From positions 1,179,955 through 1,243,954 of the forward strand of contig NZ_BDUC01000001.1 in assembly GCF_002218085.1 (NCBI RefSeq): DNA of 64,000 nucleotides, read 5' to 3'. Made by a program: the position numbers and the translations under genes. The notes under the pieces are model-generated. The model was not told the origin of the DNA. It did not search any database and saw nothing but the letters and a program-made list of their open reading frames with translations. Shown here in pieces: positions 44,272 to 53,358 of the stretch. Each line of letters opens with the position of its first letter. Positions within the stretch are counted from its first letter, which is position 1. The DNA comes from Tolypothrix sp. NIES-4075 (GTDB lineage: Bacteria; Cyanobacteriota; Cyanobacteriia; Cyanobacteriales; Nostocaceae).

Positions 44272-45426
44272 ATGAGTTCAAAAATACCTTTAGCATGGCT
44301 ACAATTAACACGCGAAAAAACTCGCCTTATCGTGGCTCTGGCAGGAATTGCCTTTGCCGATGTTCTCATGTTTATGCAACTTGGTTTCCGCGATGCTCTG
44401 TATTATAGTAACGTCCGGATGCATAGCAGTTTGCAAGGCGATATTGTTTTAATTAACTCTCAATCTAACGCCGTATTAGCAATGAAAAGCTTTTCACAAA
44501 GGCGGTTATATAAAGCTTTAGATTTACCAGCAGTGCAATCTGTTCATCCTATATATTTAGGGTACGTAACTTGGAAAAATCCTGTAACAGGTCGCCCTCG
44601 TAGTATTCTCACTTTAGCTATTAATCCAGAAGTTAATGTATTTAACTTGCCTGGAGTTCAAGAAAATTTAGATAAACTTAAGCTGCCCGATGTAGTTTTA
44701 TATGACAGTTCTTCGCGAACAGAATATGGTCCGGTTGTAGCTAACTTTGAGCAAGGCAAAAGTGTAACAGCAGAAGTTGGAGCTAGGCAAATTAAAGTAG
44801 CCGGACTATTTACTTTAGGTGCATCATTTGGAGCAGATGGTAATTTAATTACTAGCGATGTTAACTTTTTTAGAATATTTCCCAATCGACAGCGAGGATT
44901 GATTGATATTGGCTTGATTAAATTAAAGCCGGGAGCAAATGCGAACTTAGTTGTGCAACAATTGAGAAGTTATTTACCAAAAGAAATCAATGTATTAACT
45001 AAAGAAGAATTTATCGACTTTGAAAGAAATTATTGGGCAAGCAGCACAGCGATAGGATTTATTTTCACGTTAGGTACAATCATGGGTTTTGTTGTTGGAA
45101 CCGTAATTGTATATCAAATTCTTTATAGCGAAGTTACAGAACACTTAGCTGAATATGCAACCTTAAAAGCAATCGGTTATACACAAAATTATCTATTATT
45201 TGTGATTCTTCAAGAAGCTTTAATTTTAGCAGTTTTAGGATACATGCCTGGATGGGCTTTTACAATGTTTTTATATAAACTGGCTAAAGACGCAACACTT
45301 TTACCAGTTTTCATGAGTTTGGATCGGGCAATAATGGTGCTAATTTTAACTATATTAATGTGCTTTATTTCCGGTGCGATCGCCGTGCGTAAATTAGAAG
45401 CCGCAGATCCAGCAGATATATTTTAA
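44272..45426 (+). CDS. devC: DevC-family ABC exporter permease
   Basis: Integral membrane subunit of a MacB-type pump, 384 residues. Seen: N-terminal PLAWLQLTREKTRLIVALAGIAFADVLM helix, a large periplasmic region (about 50-250), then three C-terminal helices (about 262-285, 310-335, 350-372) with the FtsX/MacB signature VTEHLAEYATLKAIGYT. It ends AVRKLEAADPADIF, typical of DevC. The ATG at 44272 follows the repeat tract directly. Partners are devB upstream and devA downstream. Confidence 0.92.
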   Translation: MSSKIPLAWLQLTREKTRLIVALAGIAFADVLMFMQLGFRDALYYSNVRMHSSLQGDIVLINSQSNAVLAMKSFSQRRLYKALDLPAVQSVHPIYLGYVTWKNPVTGRPRSILTLAINPEVNVFNLPGVQENLDKLKLPDVVLYDSSSRTEYGPVVANFEQGKSVTAEVGARQIKVAGLFTLGASFGADGNLITSDVNFFRIFPNRQRGLIDIGLIKLKPGANANLVVQQLRSYLPKEINVLTKEEFIDFERNYWASSTAIGFIFTLGTIMGFVVGTVIVYQILYSEVTEHLAEYATLKAIGYTQNYLLFVILQEALILAVLGYMPGWAFTMFLYKLAKDATLLPVFMSLDRAIMVLILTILMCFISGAIAVRKLEAADPADIF

Positions 45427-45469
45427 TTTCACTCCTAACTTTTAAGTAGATGGGCATAAACGCTCATTA

Positions 45470-45660
45470 ACCTAGTAACGGCTAAAGCCGTTCAAATCCT
45501 TGTTTTGAGCGGTGAGCCAGCGCGGTCTTCTCCCACTCGTGAGAGGCGCTCCGCCAAGGGGAGCCAGTGCGTTGGACGGGTCTCCCGGCAGTCGTGCATC
45601 TGGCGTGGTTTCCCCCATGAGCGACTGGCGAGGAGCGAAGGGTAAACCGCTCACTACGAA
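45470..45660. repeat. Long GC-rich palindromic repeat between devC and devA
   Basis: Begins taacggctaaagccgtt, continues gagcggtgagccagcgcggt and ends gggtaaaccgctcactacg, whose last bases are the inverse of the left part (cgtagtgagcggttta). It contains several smaller hairpins (gggtctcccgg, gccagtgcgt). It is a larger member of the GTAGTGAGCGG repeat group at 42637 and 62428. Confidence 0.65.
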
Positions 45661-45685
45661 CCAAGAGACCTTTCTTCAAAGGAAA

Positions 45686-46420
45686 ATGACAAAACAACCT
45701 GTAATCGACATCAAAAACATTAACCATTACTACGGCAAAGGCTCGCTGAAAAGACAGATTTTATTTGACATAAATCTAGAGATTTATGCAGGAGAAATTG
45801 TAATTATGACCGGACCATCTGGATCAGGTAAAACAACATTACTGAGCCTGATTGGTGGATTGAGGTCTGTGCAAGAAGGAAGTCTAAAATTTTTAGGTGA
45901 AGAACTATCTGGAGCCAGTCAAAGTAAACTGGTAGAAATTAGACGTAATATTGGTTATATTTTCCAAGCTCACAACTTGTTGGGGTTCTTAAACGCTAGA
46001 CAGAATGTGCAAATGGCTGTAGAACTAAACAAAGAGATTTCTAACCAACATGCGATTAACAAATCAGAAGCGATGCTTCAAGCTGTAGGTTTAAATGACA
46101 GGATTAATTATTTCCCAGACAATCTTTCTGGAGGACAAAAACAAAGAATAGCGATCGCTCGTGCTTTGGTGAACCATCCCCCACTAGTGCTAGCAGACGA
46201 ACCCACAGCCGCTTTAGACAAACAATCAGGACGCGATGTGGTAGAAATAATGCAAACCCTTGCCAAAGAGCAGGGAACCTCTATTTTGCTCGTGACCCAC
46301 GATAACCGCATTTTAGATATTGCCGATCGCATCTTAGAAATGGAAGATGGTCATTTAGCCCGTAATTCCCAAAGCACTGTCAATAATTATCAGTCAAAAG
46401 TTAAACATCAAAACTCATAA
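45686..46420 (+). CDS. devA: DevA-family ABC exporter ATPase
   Basis: ATP-binding subunit energising the DevBC exporter. The 244-residue protein has Walker A MTGPSGSGKTTLLSLIGG (about 47-56), Q-loop YIFQAHNLLGFL, ABC signature LSGGQKQRIAIARALV, Walker B PLVLADEPTAALDK, and the H-loop LLVTHDNR. It is closest to the MacB/LolD-like DevA group. The ATG at 45686 has AAAGGAAA directly upstream and is well supported; the longer frame (45512) is read from the intergenic repeat. Separated from devC by a 260-base gap full of repeats. Confidence 0.94.
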   Translation: MTKQPVIDIKNINHYYGKGSLKRQILFDINLEIYAGEIVIMTGPSGSGKTTLLSLIGGLRSVQEGSLKFLGEELSGASQSKLVEIRRNIGYIFQAHNLLGFLNARQNVQMAVELNKEISNQHAINKSEAMLQAVGLNDRINYFPDNLSGGQKQRIAIARALVNHPPLVLADEPTAALDKQSGRDVVEIMQTLAKEQGTSILLVTHDNRILDIADRILEMEDGHLARNSQSTVNNYQSKVKHQNS

Positions 46421-46458
46421 CTAGTAACTGATAACTCATAAATATACACACTTATTAC

Positions 46459-47328
46459 CTAGAAATGTGATTTTTTCGTTCCAGATAGCTTATCGGGTGA
46501 CGCAGGATTTGCTTGACGACTAGTACGAAAAGTCACATTCACCCCTTCATTCGACTGTTCCAGCACCAGCAAAGGCGTAGGTTTAGCCTTTTGATCCCAA
46601 TGCATATAAGCAATCCTACCTTGAATCGTCGGTTGCCAAGTATCTTGGTCTTCAGCAGGGCTAAGATAAGTTTCAATACAATCGATAATTTGGCTGATGC
46701 TGGCAGAAGTTGCTTGCGTGGGTAACTTCATTAACCGAATTTGAACGCGAAACAGCACTCGCTTGGCAGGAACTCCCTCTATATTAGTCTCGTACTCTAC
46801 ATCAAAAACCTGATCCACCTGCCGTCCAGAACTATTGGCAATCCCAACAATTCCTTGTTGAGCCTGATTTGGACGTAGTGCTTGAGAAATTTGATCTTTG
46901 ACTTTGATTTTGATTTGATTGACGATCGCAAAATGAAAAACCTCCTCAGCCATCCGCATTCGCAAATAATCCAAATTAAAATCCCGCGAGTTAATCAAAT
47001 CGGGATTAGTCTCCATTTTTCTAATTGTTTCCAGCGCTAGCTTAAACTTTTTCTCTAGTTCTCGCGCCCGAAATTTTTCAAACTTGATTTTCTTCTCCAG
47101 CTTCTTCATCTGAAGTTTGCCATATACAATCAAAGCAATCACCGTCAAAGTTAGTACTCCAGAGGTTACGACTAACAACAATTGCGGTATTTGCTGATTA
47201 TTTGCTGGTGCCACTGGCACTTGCTGAATTGACTTACTAATCTTAGACCCTGGCGATTGGGCAACAGATATTAAAATAGACATGGTTGCAAACAAAAATA
47301 CTTGACTCCTGATTTTTAGGATGCCCAA
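46459..47328 (-). CDS. Hypothetical membrane-anchored protein (289 aa)
   Basis: No named family recognised. The N-terminus is signal-like (MGILKIRSQVFLFATMSILI). A second helix (about 49-70, LLLVVTSGVLTLTVIALIVYG) is followed by a basic coiled coil (about 72-110, KLQMKKLEKKIKFEKF). The remaining domain (about 115-289) has mixed strands and helices (AEEVFHFAIVNQIKIKVKDQI, GRIAYMHWDQKAKPTPLLVLE). It would face the cytoplasm or periplasm by topology; which is unclear. Convergent with devA. Length and codon use support a real gene. Confidence 0.7.
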   Translation of the reverse strand: MGILKIRSQVFLFATMSILISVAQSPGSKISKSIQQVPVAPANNQQIPQLLLVVTSGVLTLTVIALIVYGKLQMKKLEKKIKFEKFRARELEKKFKLALETIRKMETNPDLINSRDFNLDYLRMRMAEEVFHFAIVNQIKIKVKDQISQALRPNQAQQGIVGIANSSGRQVDQVFDVEYETNIEGVPAKRVLFRVQIRLMKLPTQATSASISQIIDCIETYLSPAEDQDTWQPTIQGRIAYMHWDQKAKPTPLLVLEQSNEGVNVTFRTSRQANPASPDKLSGTKKSHF

Positions 47329-47379
47329 ATCCTTGATGTCATCTTGCGGTATTTTTGTTAATTTTTTACTAAGGGCATT

Positions 47380-47518
47380 GGGAATTGGTAATTGGTGATT
47401 GGTAATTGGGTATTAGGAAGGGTGGGGGAACCCCACCCCTAGTTGTCCCCGTTGTCCTCCTTGTCCTCCTTGTCCCCCACTCCCCCACTCCCCCCCTCCC
47501 CCCCTCTCCCCATTCCCC
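47380..47518. repeat. GGTAATTGG and CCTTGTCCCC low-complexity tract
   Basis: Left part ttgggaattggtaattggtg, right part ctccttgtcctccttgtccc then cccctcccccc. It joins both low-complexity families and ends at the HAD start codon. Confidence 0.7.
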
Positions 47519-48307
47519 ATGCCCAATGTCCCATTGCCCAATGCCCCAATCAATTCTTTTAGCAACATTCGTCTGATTGCTACAGATATGGATGGCACCC
47601 TGACGCAACAAGGTAAATTTACTTCTGCCTTATTGCAAGCTTTGGAGAATTTAGCGGCGGTTGGAATCAAAGTAGTAATTGTTACTGGACGTTCCGCAGG
47701 CTGGGTGAGTGGACTAAGTAGCTTGATGCCCATCGCTGGTGCGATCGCCGAAAATGGCGGTATATTCTATTCATCTAATAGTGAAACTGTAGCTTTAACG
47801 CCGATTCCCGATTTAGTTGCCCATCGTCAACATTTAGCCGCAGCTTTTGCCCAATTACAAACACATTTTCCCCAAATCCGAGAATCTGCCGACAATCGCT
47901 TTCGCATCACCGACTGGACTTTTGATGTAGCTTCTTTGAGTACAGGTGAACTGCTTTGGTTAAGTAATCTCTGTCAACAACTGAATTGGGGATTCACCTA
48001 CAGCAACGTCCAGTGTCACATCAAACCCTTGGGGCAAGATAAAGCTGTAGGATTATTGCAAGTATTGCGAGAATACTTTCCTGATTATTCACCTCAACAA
48101 GTTGTTACCGTTGGCGATAGTCCCAATGATGAAAGTTTATTCGATCAACGTTATTTTCCCGTTTCTGTGGGTGTAGCGAATGTGATGGAATATGCCAATC
48201 AGTTGCACCATCAACCTGTTTATATCACCACTGCTGCTGAAGGTGCAGGATTTTGTGAGTTATCTAATTACTTATTGCAAACCGTAAAAATACTGAATTA
48301 CACGTAG
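47519..48307 (+). CDS. HAD-superfamily (IIB/Cof-like) phosphatase
   Basis: Predicted sugar-phosphate or related phosphatase. Motif I RLIATDMDGTLTQQG, motif II VIVTGRSAG, a cap region (about 80-190), motif III with Lys (GQDKAVGLLQ), and motif IV VTVGDSPNDESLF are all present. The 262-residue product starts MPNVPLPNAPINSF, which is read from the end of the low-complexity repeat tract, so the natural start may be downstream or the repeat has become coding. The catalytic core begins only at about residue 18. Substrate unknown. Confidence 0.87.
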   Translation: MPNVPLPNAPINSFSNIRLIATDMDGTLTQQGKFTSALLQALENLAAVGIKVVIVTGRSAGWVSGLSSLMPIAGAIAENGGIFYSSNSETVALTPIPDLVAHRQHLAAAFAQLQTHFPQIRESADNRFRITDWTFDVASLSTGELLWLSNLCQQLNWGFTYSNVQCHIKPLGQDKAVGLLQVLREYFPDYSPQQVVTVGDSPNDESLFDQRYFPVSVGVANVMEYANQLHHQPVYITTAAEGAGFCELSNYLLQTVKILNYT

Positions 48308-48385
48308 TCGGCGCTTCAGCGCTGAAGCATTAACTAGAAAACGAAATAACAGGTAGTCGTCAAGAGCGCTAAAGCGCTCACTACA
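48303..48385. repeat. Pair of GTAGTC...CTAC hairpins between HAD and Uma2 genes
   Basis: gtagtcggcgcttcagcgct on the left and gagcgctaaagcgctcactac on the right are small REP-like hairpins facing opposite directions. Confidence 0.55.
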
Positions 48386-48428
48386 TTCTCAACTCGTCTA
48401 AAATAAACTCGTAGCACCGAATACAACT

Positions 48429-49181
48429 ATGACAGCTATTTTACCTGTCGCTCAATCGGAAATTTTCTACCCCAGTGCTGATGGTGAACCCGTGGCAGAA
48501 ACTTACGATCACCTTTATGTTTTGCTAACCACCCTGGAAGTATTAAAACAGTATTTAGCAGATATTCAGGCAACTGTTTTAGCAAATCAATTTCTTTATT
48601 ATGCTCAGGGATATCCTAAATTGCGGGTAGCCCCAGATGTAATGGTGATTTTTGATGTCACACCAGGAGGTCGAGACAATTATAAAATCTGGGAAGAAGG
48701 TCAAGTGCCCAGTGTTATTTTTGAAATGACATCCAGCGGCACTAAGGATCAAGACCAAATCTTTAAAAAGACTCTTTACGAACAGTTAGGAGTCAAAGAA
48801 TACTGGCTATTTGACCCAAAACGCGAGTGGCAAGAAGAACAATTACGCGGTTATCGCTTGCGGGGAGAAATTTACGAGCCAATATCTGATAATCGTAGCG
48901 AACCGTTAAAATTGCGCTTACAAGCTGAGGGACGGCTAATTAATTTTTATCGAGAGGATACCGGAGAAAAGCTGCTGATTCCTGGTGAACTAGCACAAGC
49001 GCTACGAGATGAAGTTGTCGCAAGGCAGCAAGCAGAAGAACAAGCAGAAGCTGAACGTCAACGTGCAGAAGCTGAACGTCAACGTGCAGAAGCTGAATGT
49101 CAACGCGCAGAAGAAGCACAAGCGCAGGTAGAACAGTTAAAAGCAAGATTAAGATCGCTTGGTATATCCGATACTGAGTAA
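48429..49181 (+). CDS. Uma2-family (DUF820) endonuclease-like protein
   Basis: PD-(D/E)XK-type nuclease fold family, greatly expanded in cyanobacteria; biological role unknown. Seen: YAQGYPKLRVAPDVMVIFDV (core Asp), VIFEMTSSGTKDQD (E-x-x-S), and GVKEYWLFDPKREW. The 250 residues include a C-terminal coiled coil (about 195-245) with repeated RQRAEAE units, whose DNA is a short tandem repeat at 49048-49110. The closely related remnant at 129-272 shows this family is present twice in the window. Start ATG 48429. Confidence 0.88.
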   Translation: MTAILPVAQSEIFYPSADGEPVAETYDHLYVLLTTLEVLKQYLADIQATVLANQFLYYAQGYPKLRVAPDVMVIFDVTPGGRDNYKIWEEGQVPSVIFEMTSSGTKDQDQIFKKTLYEQLGVKEYWLFDPKREWQEEQLRGYRLRGEIYEPISDNRSEPLKLRLQAEGRLINFYREDTGEKLLIPGELAQALRDEVVARQQAEEQAEAERQRAEAERQRAEAECQRAEEAQAQVEQLKARLRSLGISDTE

Positions 49182-49295
49182 CTTAAATTGCAAAATTTTC
49201 ATAAACCTACTTAAATCATATTAAGATGAAATAAAAAAGTTGCACTAGCTCCGCGTTTTCGCTGATGCTATGTAAAAACTAACTATGTAGCTTCT

Positions 49296-51851
49296 ATGCA
49301 GGGCAAGCAATCATCAATCAAGCCGAGGGTAAAGACGCGAAAGTTACGATTTTGGAGTTTTTTATTACTCTTGATTGTCAGTGCGATCGCTATCTTTCTG
49401 TTTTACCCGCGATCGCAACAGATAGTCAAAAGCGAAAGCAATTACGCTATTCATAGACGGCAAGAATTTAATCAGCCTGAATTCTACCCAATCAAGCCTA
49501 ACGAAAACTTAAAACTTTACCGACCTGTCGGTGAGTGGGTAGGAAAACTGATTCTACCTAAGAAAGAACAGATAGACGCAAAATCGGACTGGTCGTGGTT
49601 ACTAGTTCAACATGCACCAACTCAAGCGCAAAACCTCATCGGTCAAGTCGTTCGTTTGGAATGGAAAGACAAGCAAAACTCTTACGTAAAAACAACTACG
49701 CGAGATGTGCGTTTTACTCCTGGCACCATCAAAAGTCAAAATAAGGGAATAGTTCATCCAAACCGTCTCGACGGTCGTCTTGGTGTCGGACCGCTACAGT
49801 CACTCGCTGGTGCGAAACCGAATGATGATATGATTGTTACCTTAGACCGTGCCGATGTCGTGACGGGTAGTGACGGTAAACCAGTTCTGCAAATTGAGCA
49901 AGAACCAATCCAGGCAACCGGACGCTTTTACGCTTTAGTGAAAATCCTCAAGCCAGAAGTAGCAAACAGCACCTACCCCGCTCCAAAATTTTGTCCGGGA
50001 ACGCGCCCCTGTCCGAGCGAATACTTCCGCGTTCGTCATTACAATCCGGCATCCGGTAACTTTGACGGACCAGAGGGAACAGTCAGGATTCCCCAGCAAA
50101 TTTTAGATTCACGGGCATTTTTCTCATCTACTCCGCGCCAAATAGAAGCATCCCCCGCAGGCAAAGAAGGGTGGTATATATACGGTGCAAGAGATGCTAA
50201 AGGTATGTTTGTTGCTCAAGCAGTCGCACCGCGATCGCTCTTTAAAATAGAACCAGATCGCGTGTTGTTGGGAACATCCGCAGGGCTAAAATACATTAAA
50301 GTAGATAATTGGCGCAATACCGAGCAAAACAAAGGCAAGATTGAAACAGTTTTGCTCGATCCGACAGTAGCCCAACCACTGGTAGCGCTATCAAACTGGA
50401 AACCAGGAGATAAAGCGATCGTCATGCACCTATTTGGCGGTATTGGCGGCAAACAAGGTGAAATCAGTGGACTGATGCGTTTAGCAAACACTGTCCCCGG
50501 ACACTTTGCCTTTGGGGTAGCTGAAGTAGTTCGCGACCCCTTCACGCAAGATTTACGATTTGACATCAAATATCATCAGGTTTACGCTCACAGTCCTGAT
50601 GCGATGATATCCGGGACACACCGCTGGGCAGACTATATGGGTAACTTTCAATGGGGATGGGCTGCAACGCGACCGGTTTCTGATGTTGTCGTCAAGTTTG
50701 AACCTGTGACGCAAGATTATGATTTTGGTGGCATTAAGCTTTCACCCTTGCAGGAATTTACCCGGCAGTTGCAGATTATGATGGCTCGCTATCGAGTCGG
50801 AGATGGAACGGGAAGTGCAACAGTTAGCCCTGCTACTTCTTGCGTTCAAGATGCCAGTCAAGCGCTTTACATTACCTTGAAAGTTATCGAACAGCGAGTT
50901 ACTTCAAATCCAGCAATTCAAAAGTGGCTTAACGATCATCCGAGCGATCCGCAAACTTTTCGCTTTGAAAAGCTAGTTTCTCTCGGTTCATCTTTAGAAC
51001 GGCAATTGAGTCCTTTGGGGATAGTCCGTGGTGACTGGGAAAACAATGCATCTGTTTTAAGCGGAATCGGTAATGAACAAGAGCCAAGGCTATCTCAAAA
51101 GCGTAGCATCTGGGCAGCGCTGACGAGTTGGCGAACAATGTTACCCCGACAAGCGCATGATGAACTCGCTAGTATTTTCTTAAGCCAAAATGCGAAACTC
51201 TGGTTTCTGCGAAGCAACCAAATTGGCGGTTGGCAGCAGGATATTATTCCAGAAGAAGCAACGGCAGTACTTGGTAAGTTGAAGCTTCCCTTTACCAATG
51301 TTGCACCGATCCCGATTCTGTTGAATCGTGTATTAGGGTCTTTTGTCATACCTAACCAACAAGATTGGCTGATAGTGGGGGTGACATTATTGATTTATAG
51401 CGCGATCGCTCTACCCTTAGGCTTCTTTTCTGGATTTTTGCGCTTTCATATTTCCCCTGTCAACTTACCTAACCAGCTATTTACAGCATTTCGAGCCTCG
51501 ATAATTCCCGCTTTTCTGGAAGAGTTAGTATTTCGCGTTTTGATGCTTCCCCACCCCATAGAACTAGTCAACTGGATAACGTGGTCATTGTGGGCAGCAT
51601 TTTGTTTACTGCTATTTGTCCTTTATCACCCGTTCAACGCCAAAACCTTTTACAAAGCGGGAATTCCCACATTTTTTCAGCCAGTTTTCCTTGCATTAAC
51701 GGCATTGTTGGGTTTAGCCTGTACGATCGCCTATGCATTGACCGGTTGTTTGTGGACAATAGCTTGCATCCACTGGATTATATTACTAGTTTGGCTGCTA
51801 GGGTTCGGAGGAATGCAAAAGTTGCGATCGCGCCACACACACCCAGCCTGA
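49296..51851 (+). CDS. CPBP-family intramembrane protease fused to a large soluble domain
   Basis: The 851-residue protein has an N-terminal anchor (about 20-40, FWSFLLLLIVSAIAIFLFY) and a roughly 620-residue extramembrane region without a family I recognise (YRPVGEWVGKLILPKKEQ, HLFGGIGGKQGEISGLMR, HRWADYMGNFQWGWAATRP). A C-terminal helical bundle (about 688-840) has FLEELVFRVL (Glu742, Glu743, Arg747) and LYHPF (about 776), the glutamate-type CPBP motifs, with a later ACIHWIILLVWLL. CPBP enzymes in bacteria process peptides or act in immunity and transport; the role here is unknown. The soluble part has conserved-looking Cys pairs (FCPGTRPC). Confidence 0.78.
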   Translation: MQGKQSSIKPRVKTRKLRFWSFLLLLIVSAIAIFLFYPRSQQIVKSESNYAIHRRQEFNQPEFYPIKPNENLKLYRPVGEWVGKLILPKKEQIDAKSDWSWLLVQHAPTQAQNLIGQVVRLEWKDKQNSYVKTTTRDVRFTPGTIKSQNKGIVHPNRLDGRLGVGPLQSLAGAKPNDDMIVTLDRADVVTGSDGKPVLQIEQEPIQATGRFYALVKILKPEVANSTYPAPKFCPGTRPCPSEYFRVRHYNPASGNFDGPEGTVRIPQQILDSRAFFSSTPRQIEASPAGKEGWYIYGARDAKGMFVAQAVAPRSLFKIEPDRVLLGTSAGLKYIKVDNWRNTEQNKGKIETVLLDPTVAQPLVALSNWKPGDKAIVMHLFGGIGGKQGEISGLMRLANTVPGHFAFGVAEVVRDPFTQDLRFDIKYHQVYAHSPDAMISGTHRWADYMGNFQWGWAATRPVSDVVVKFEPVTQDYDFGGIKLSPLQEFTRQLQIMMARYRVGDGTGSATVSPATSCVQDASQALYITLKVIEQRVTSNPAIQKWLNDHPSDPQTFRFEKLVSLGSSLERQLSPLGIVRGDWENNASVLSGIGNEQEPRLSQKRSIWAALTSWRTMLPRQAHDELASIFLSQNAKLWFLRSNQIGGWQQDIIPEEATAVLGKLKLPFTNVAPIPILLNRVLGSFVIPNQQDWLIVGVTLLIYSAIALPLGFFSGFLRFHISPVNLPNQLFTAFRASIIPAFLEELVFRVLMLPHPIELVNWITWSLWAAFCLLLFVLYHPFNAKTFYKAGIPTFFQPVFLALTALLGLACTIAYALTGCLWTIACIHWIILLVWLLGFGGMQKLRSRHTHPA

Positions 51852-51960
51852 ACCGAAGGCTAGTAAGCGTTAAGTTGAAACTTTGCACAGCATCTTTCCT
51901 GTAATGATGCTGATTTTTTTTTAGGTGTTTATTTCAGAATAGGAGGCGATTGCCTTCTGG

Positions 51961-52260
51961 ATGCCTTTACCTCAAGCGATGGATAAAAATCTATATCAAC
52001 CGCTGTCTCGTCCACTGTTTGTCTACGTCAACTACCACTGTGCCCAAGTCAAACCTGAAGTAAAGGAATTTGTCGAGTTCTACCTGGCAAAAGCTGCGAA
52101 GTTGGTTAATCAGGTTGGCTATATTCCTTTATCAGAGGAAGCCTATCATTTAGATTTTGTTCAATTCAATCAAGGTGAGGTTGGGACGGTGTTTAATGGG
52201 CAGGCTCAGTTAAACCTGACCCTTACCGAAGTGTTACGCAAACGAGCAACCTTATTTTAG
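51961..52260 (+). pseudogene. C-terminal fragment of a PstS-like phosphate-binding protein
   Basis: The 99 residues begin with an odd MPLPQAMDKN, then read LYQPLSRPLFVYVNYHCAQ, RPEVKEFVEF-type residues (KPEVKEFVEFYLAKAAKLV) and QVGYIPLSEEAYHL, which match the end of PstS-type periplasmic phosphate-binding proteins. The signal peptide and the first two-thirds of the normal 330-360 residues are absent. No frameshifted N-terminal part is visible upstream. AGGAGG occurs 13 bases before the ATG. Probably a deletion remnant. Confidence 0.7.
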
Positions 52261-52976
52261 CTTATAGCGCGATCGCACTTTCAGAGCGCATTTTAGCGAT
52301 CGCTATACAAACGAAAGCACATCCGCAAAGTTTTTGGGCGGCAGCGTTTTTCCTTGCCGCTCTATCCATGACTATCCGCAGTTTTTTTCAGTGGGAATTT
52401 TCCCAAATTTAAGCAGGCTAGGCGATCCCCATTTTTTATTAGTTAATTGCATCCACTTACTTGCTTAAATTTATCAAAGTATGCTGCGTTGATATCAGAT
52501 AAATTATATCATGAAGTTTTGTAATCTAGATAACATTTCTCTATGAAGTGGGTAGCCTAAAATGAATTACTTTTCTGGCTATCTGCGGCGAAATCTGGCT
52601 TTAGTCAGAGGAAAACCGCGTTTTAGGCAGAAAAAGTACATCTCCAGATACTGTTTGATTTGCGGTTAATTCATTTACATTGAAATTATCAAACCACATA
52701 CCTAACAGCAGCACTTAACAGACTAATAATTTAAAAGAATACCAATTTTATAATTTCTTTGTTATTTTGTATTTAACGGGACAGTTCTAAGTCTGGAGGG
52801 TGAGTTTAAATATCAATTGATTACACAATTTGATTATTATATCATTCGTGTAAATCAATTCATTCTCTCTTGCCATGATTGTATTTAAAACACAATTCAA
52901 ATGGCGAAAATAGCTAGCGTAGTAATACGCAACCATTGGCAGAATCATCAAAACCAGGAAAATCTTAGTTAAGAAT
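52261..52976. other. 716-base intergenic region
   Basis: Contains two GCGATCGC sites (about 52270 and 52296) and a hairpin ggcggcagcg-tttttc-cttgccgct near 52347-52373. The rest is AT-rich. An 89-codon minus-strand frame (52787-53056) is present but overlaps the next gene and is doubted. No RNA family is recognised. Confidence 0.45.
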
Positions 52977-53336
52977 ATGCTCAGAACAAACAATCGACGG
53001 ATCATCTTCTCTGCTTTTGTTAACTCCGCAGAAGAAATCAAAAAGACAGAAATCAAAAGTCAATTCGCTCAACCTAAACCAGATTTCCTGCAACCATTAC
53101 GTCAATGGCTTGATTCTCTAGAGATTCAAAATCGGAAATTAGCGAAATTTATTGCTAAACTAATTCCCGCACAATGTCCCTTCGAGCGCGATATAATGCT
53201 GTTTGGTCGCAAAATAGCTCATATCCCACCGATGTGCAAGCTGAATCCTCTTTACGATCAGTTTGTGGGTTTGCGTTTTCGCGCTTTGTGCTATCTAGTA
53301 GATCAATGTGGTGAAGATATCCAGTCTTATTGCTGA
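52977..53336 (+). CDS. PF06967-type protein (Mo-dependent nitrogenase C-terminal family)
   Basis: A small cytosolic protein of 119 residues, of the family named after a domain linked with molybdenum nitrogenase in cyanobacteria; function unknown. Visible core: FLQPLRQWLDSLEIQNRKLAKF, LIPAQCPFERDIMLFGRK, HIPPMCKLNPLYDQFVGLRFR, LVDQCGED. Three cysteines (about 78, 96, 111) could bind metal or a cluster. The first 35 residues are variable. The ATG at 52977 is the only good start. Twenty-two bases upstream of the cupin gene; probably co-transcribed. Confidence 0.85.
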   Translation: MLRTNNRRIIFSAFVNSAEEIKKTEIKSQFAQPKPDFLQPLRQWLDSLEIQNRKLAKFIAKLIPAQCPFERDIMLFGRKIAHIPPMCKLNPLYDQFVGLRFRALCYLVDQCGEDIQSYC

Positions 53337-53358
53337 TTGTAATTACGGTTAATTAACT

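Noticed and set aside
45512..45685. 58-codon N-terminal extension of DevA
   Set aside because: It is translated from the intergenic repeat; ATG 45686 has a proper ribosome site and fits the family.
52787..53056. 89-codon minus-strand frame with hydrophobic segments
   Set aside because: It overlaps the start of the well-supported PF06967 gene and its own promoter would lie inside that gene; no family resemblance.
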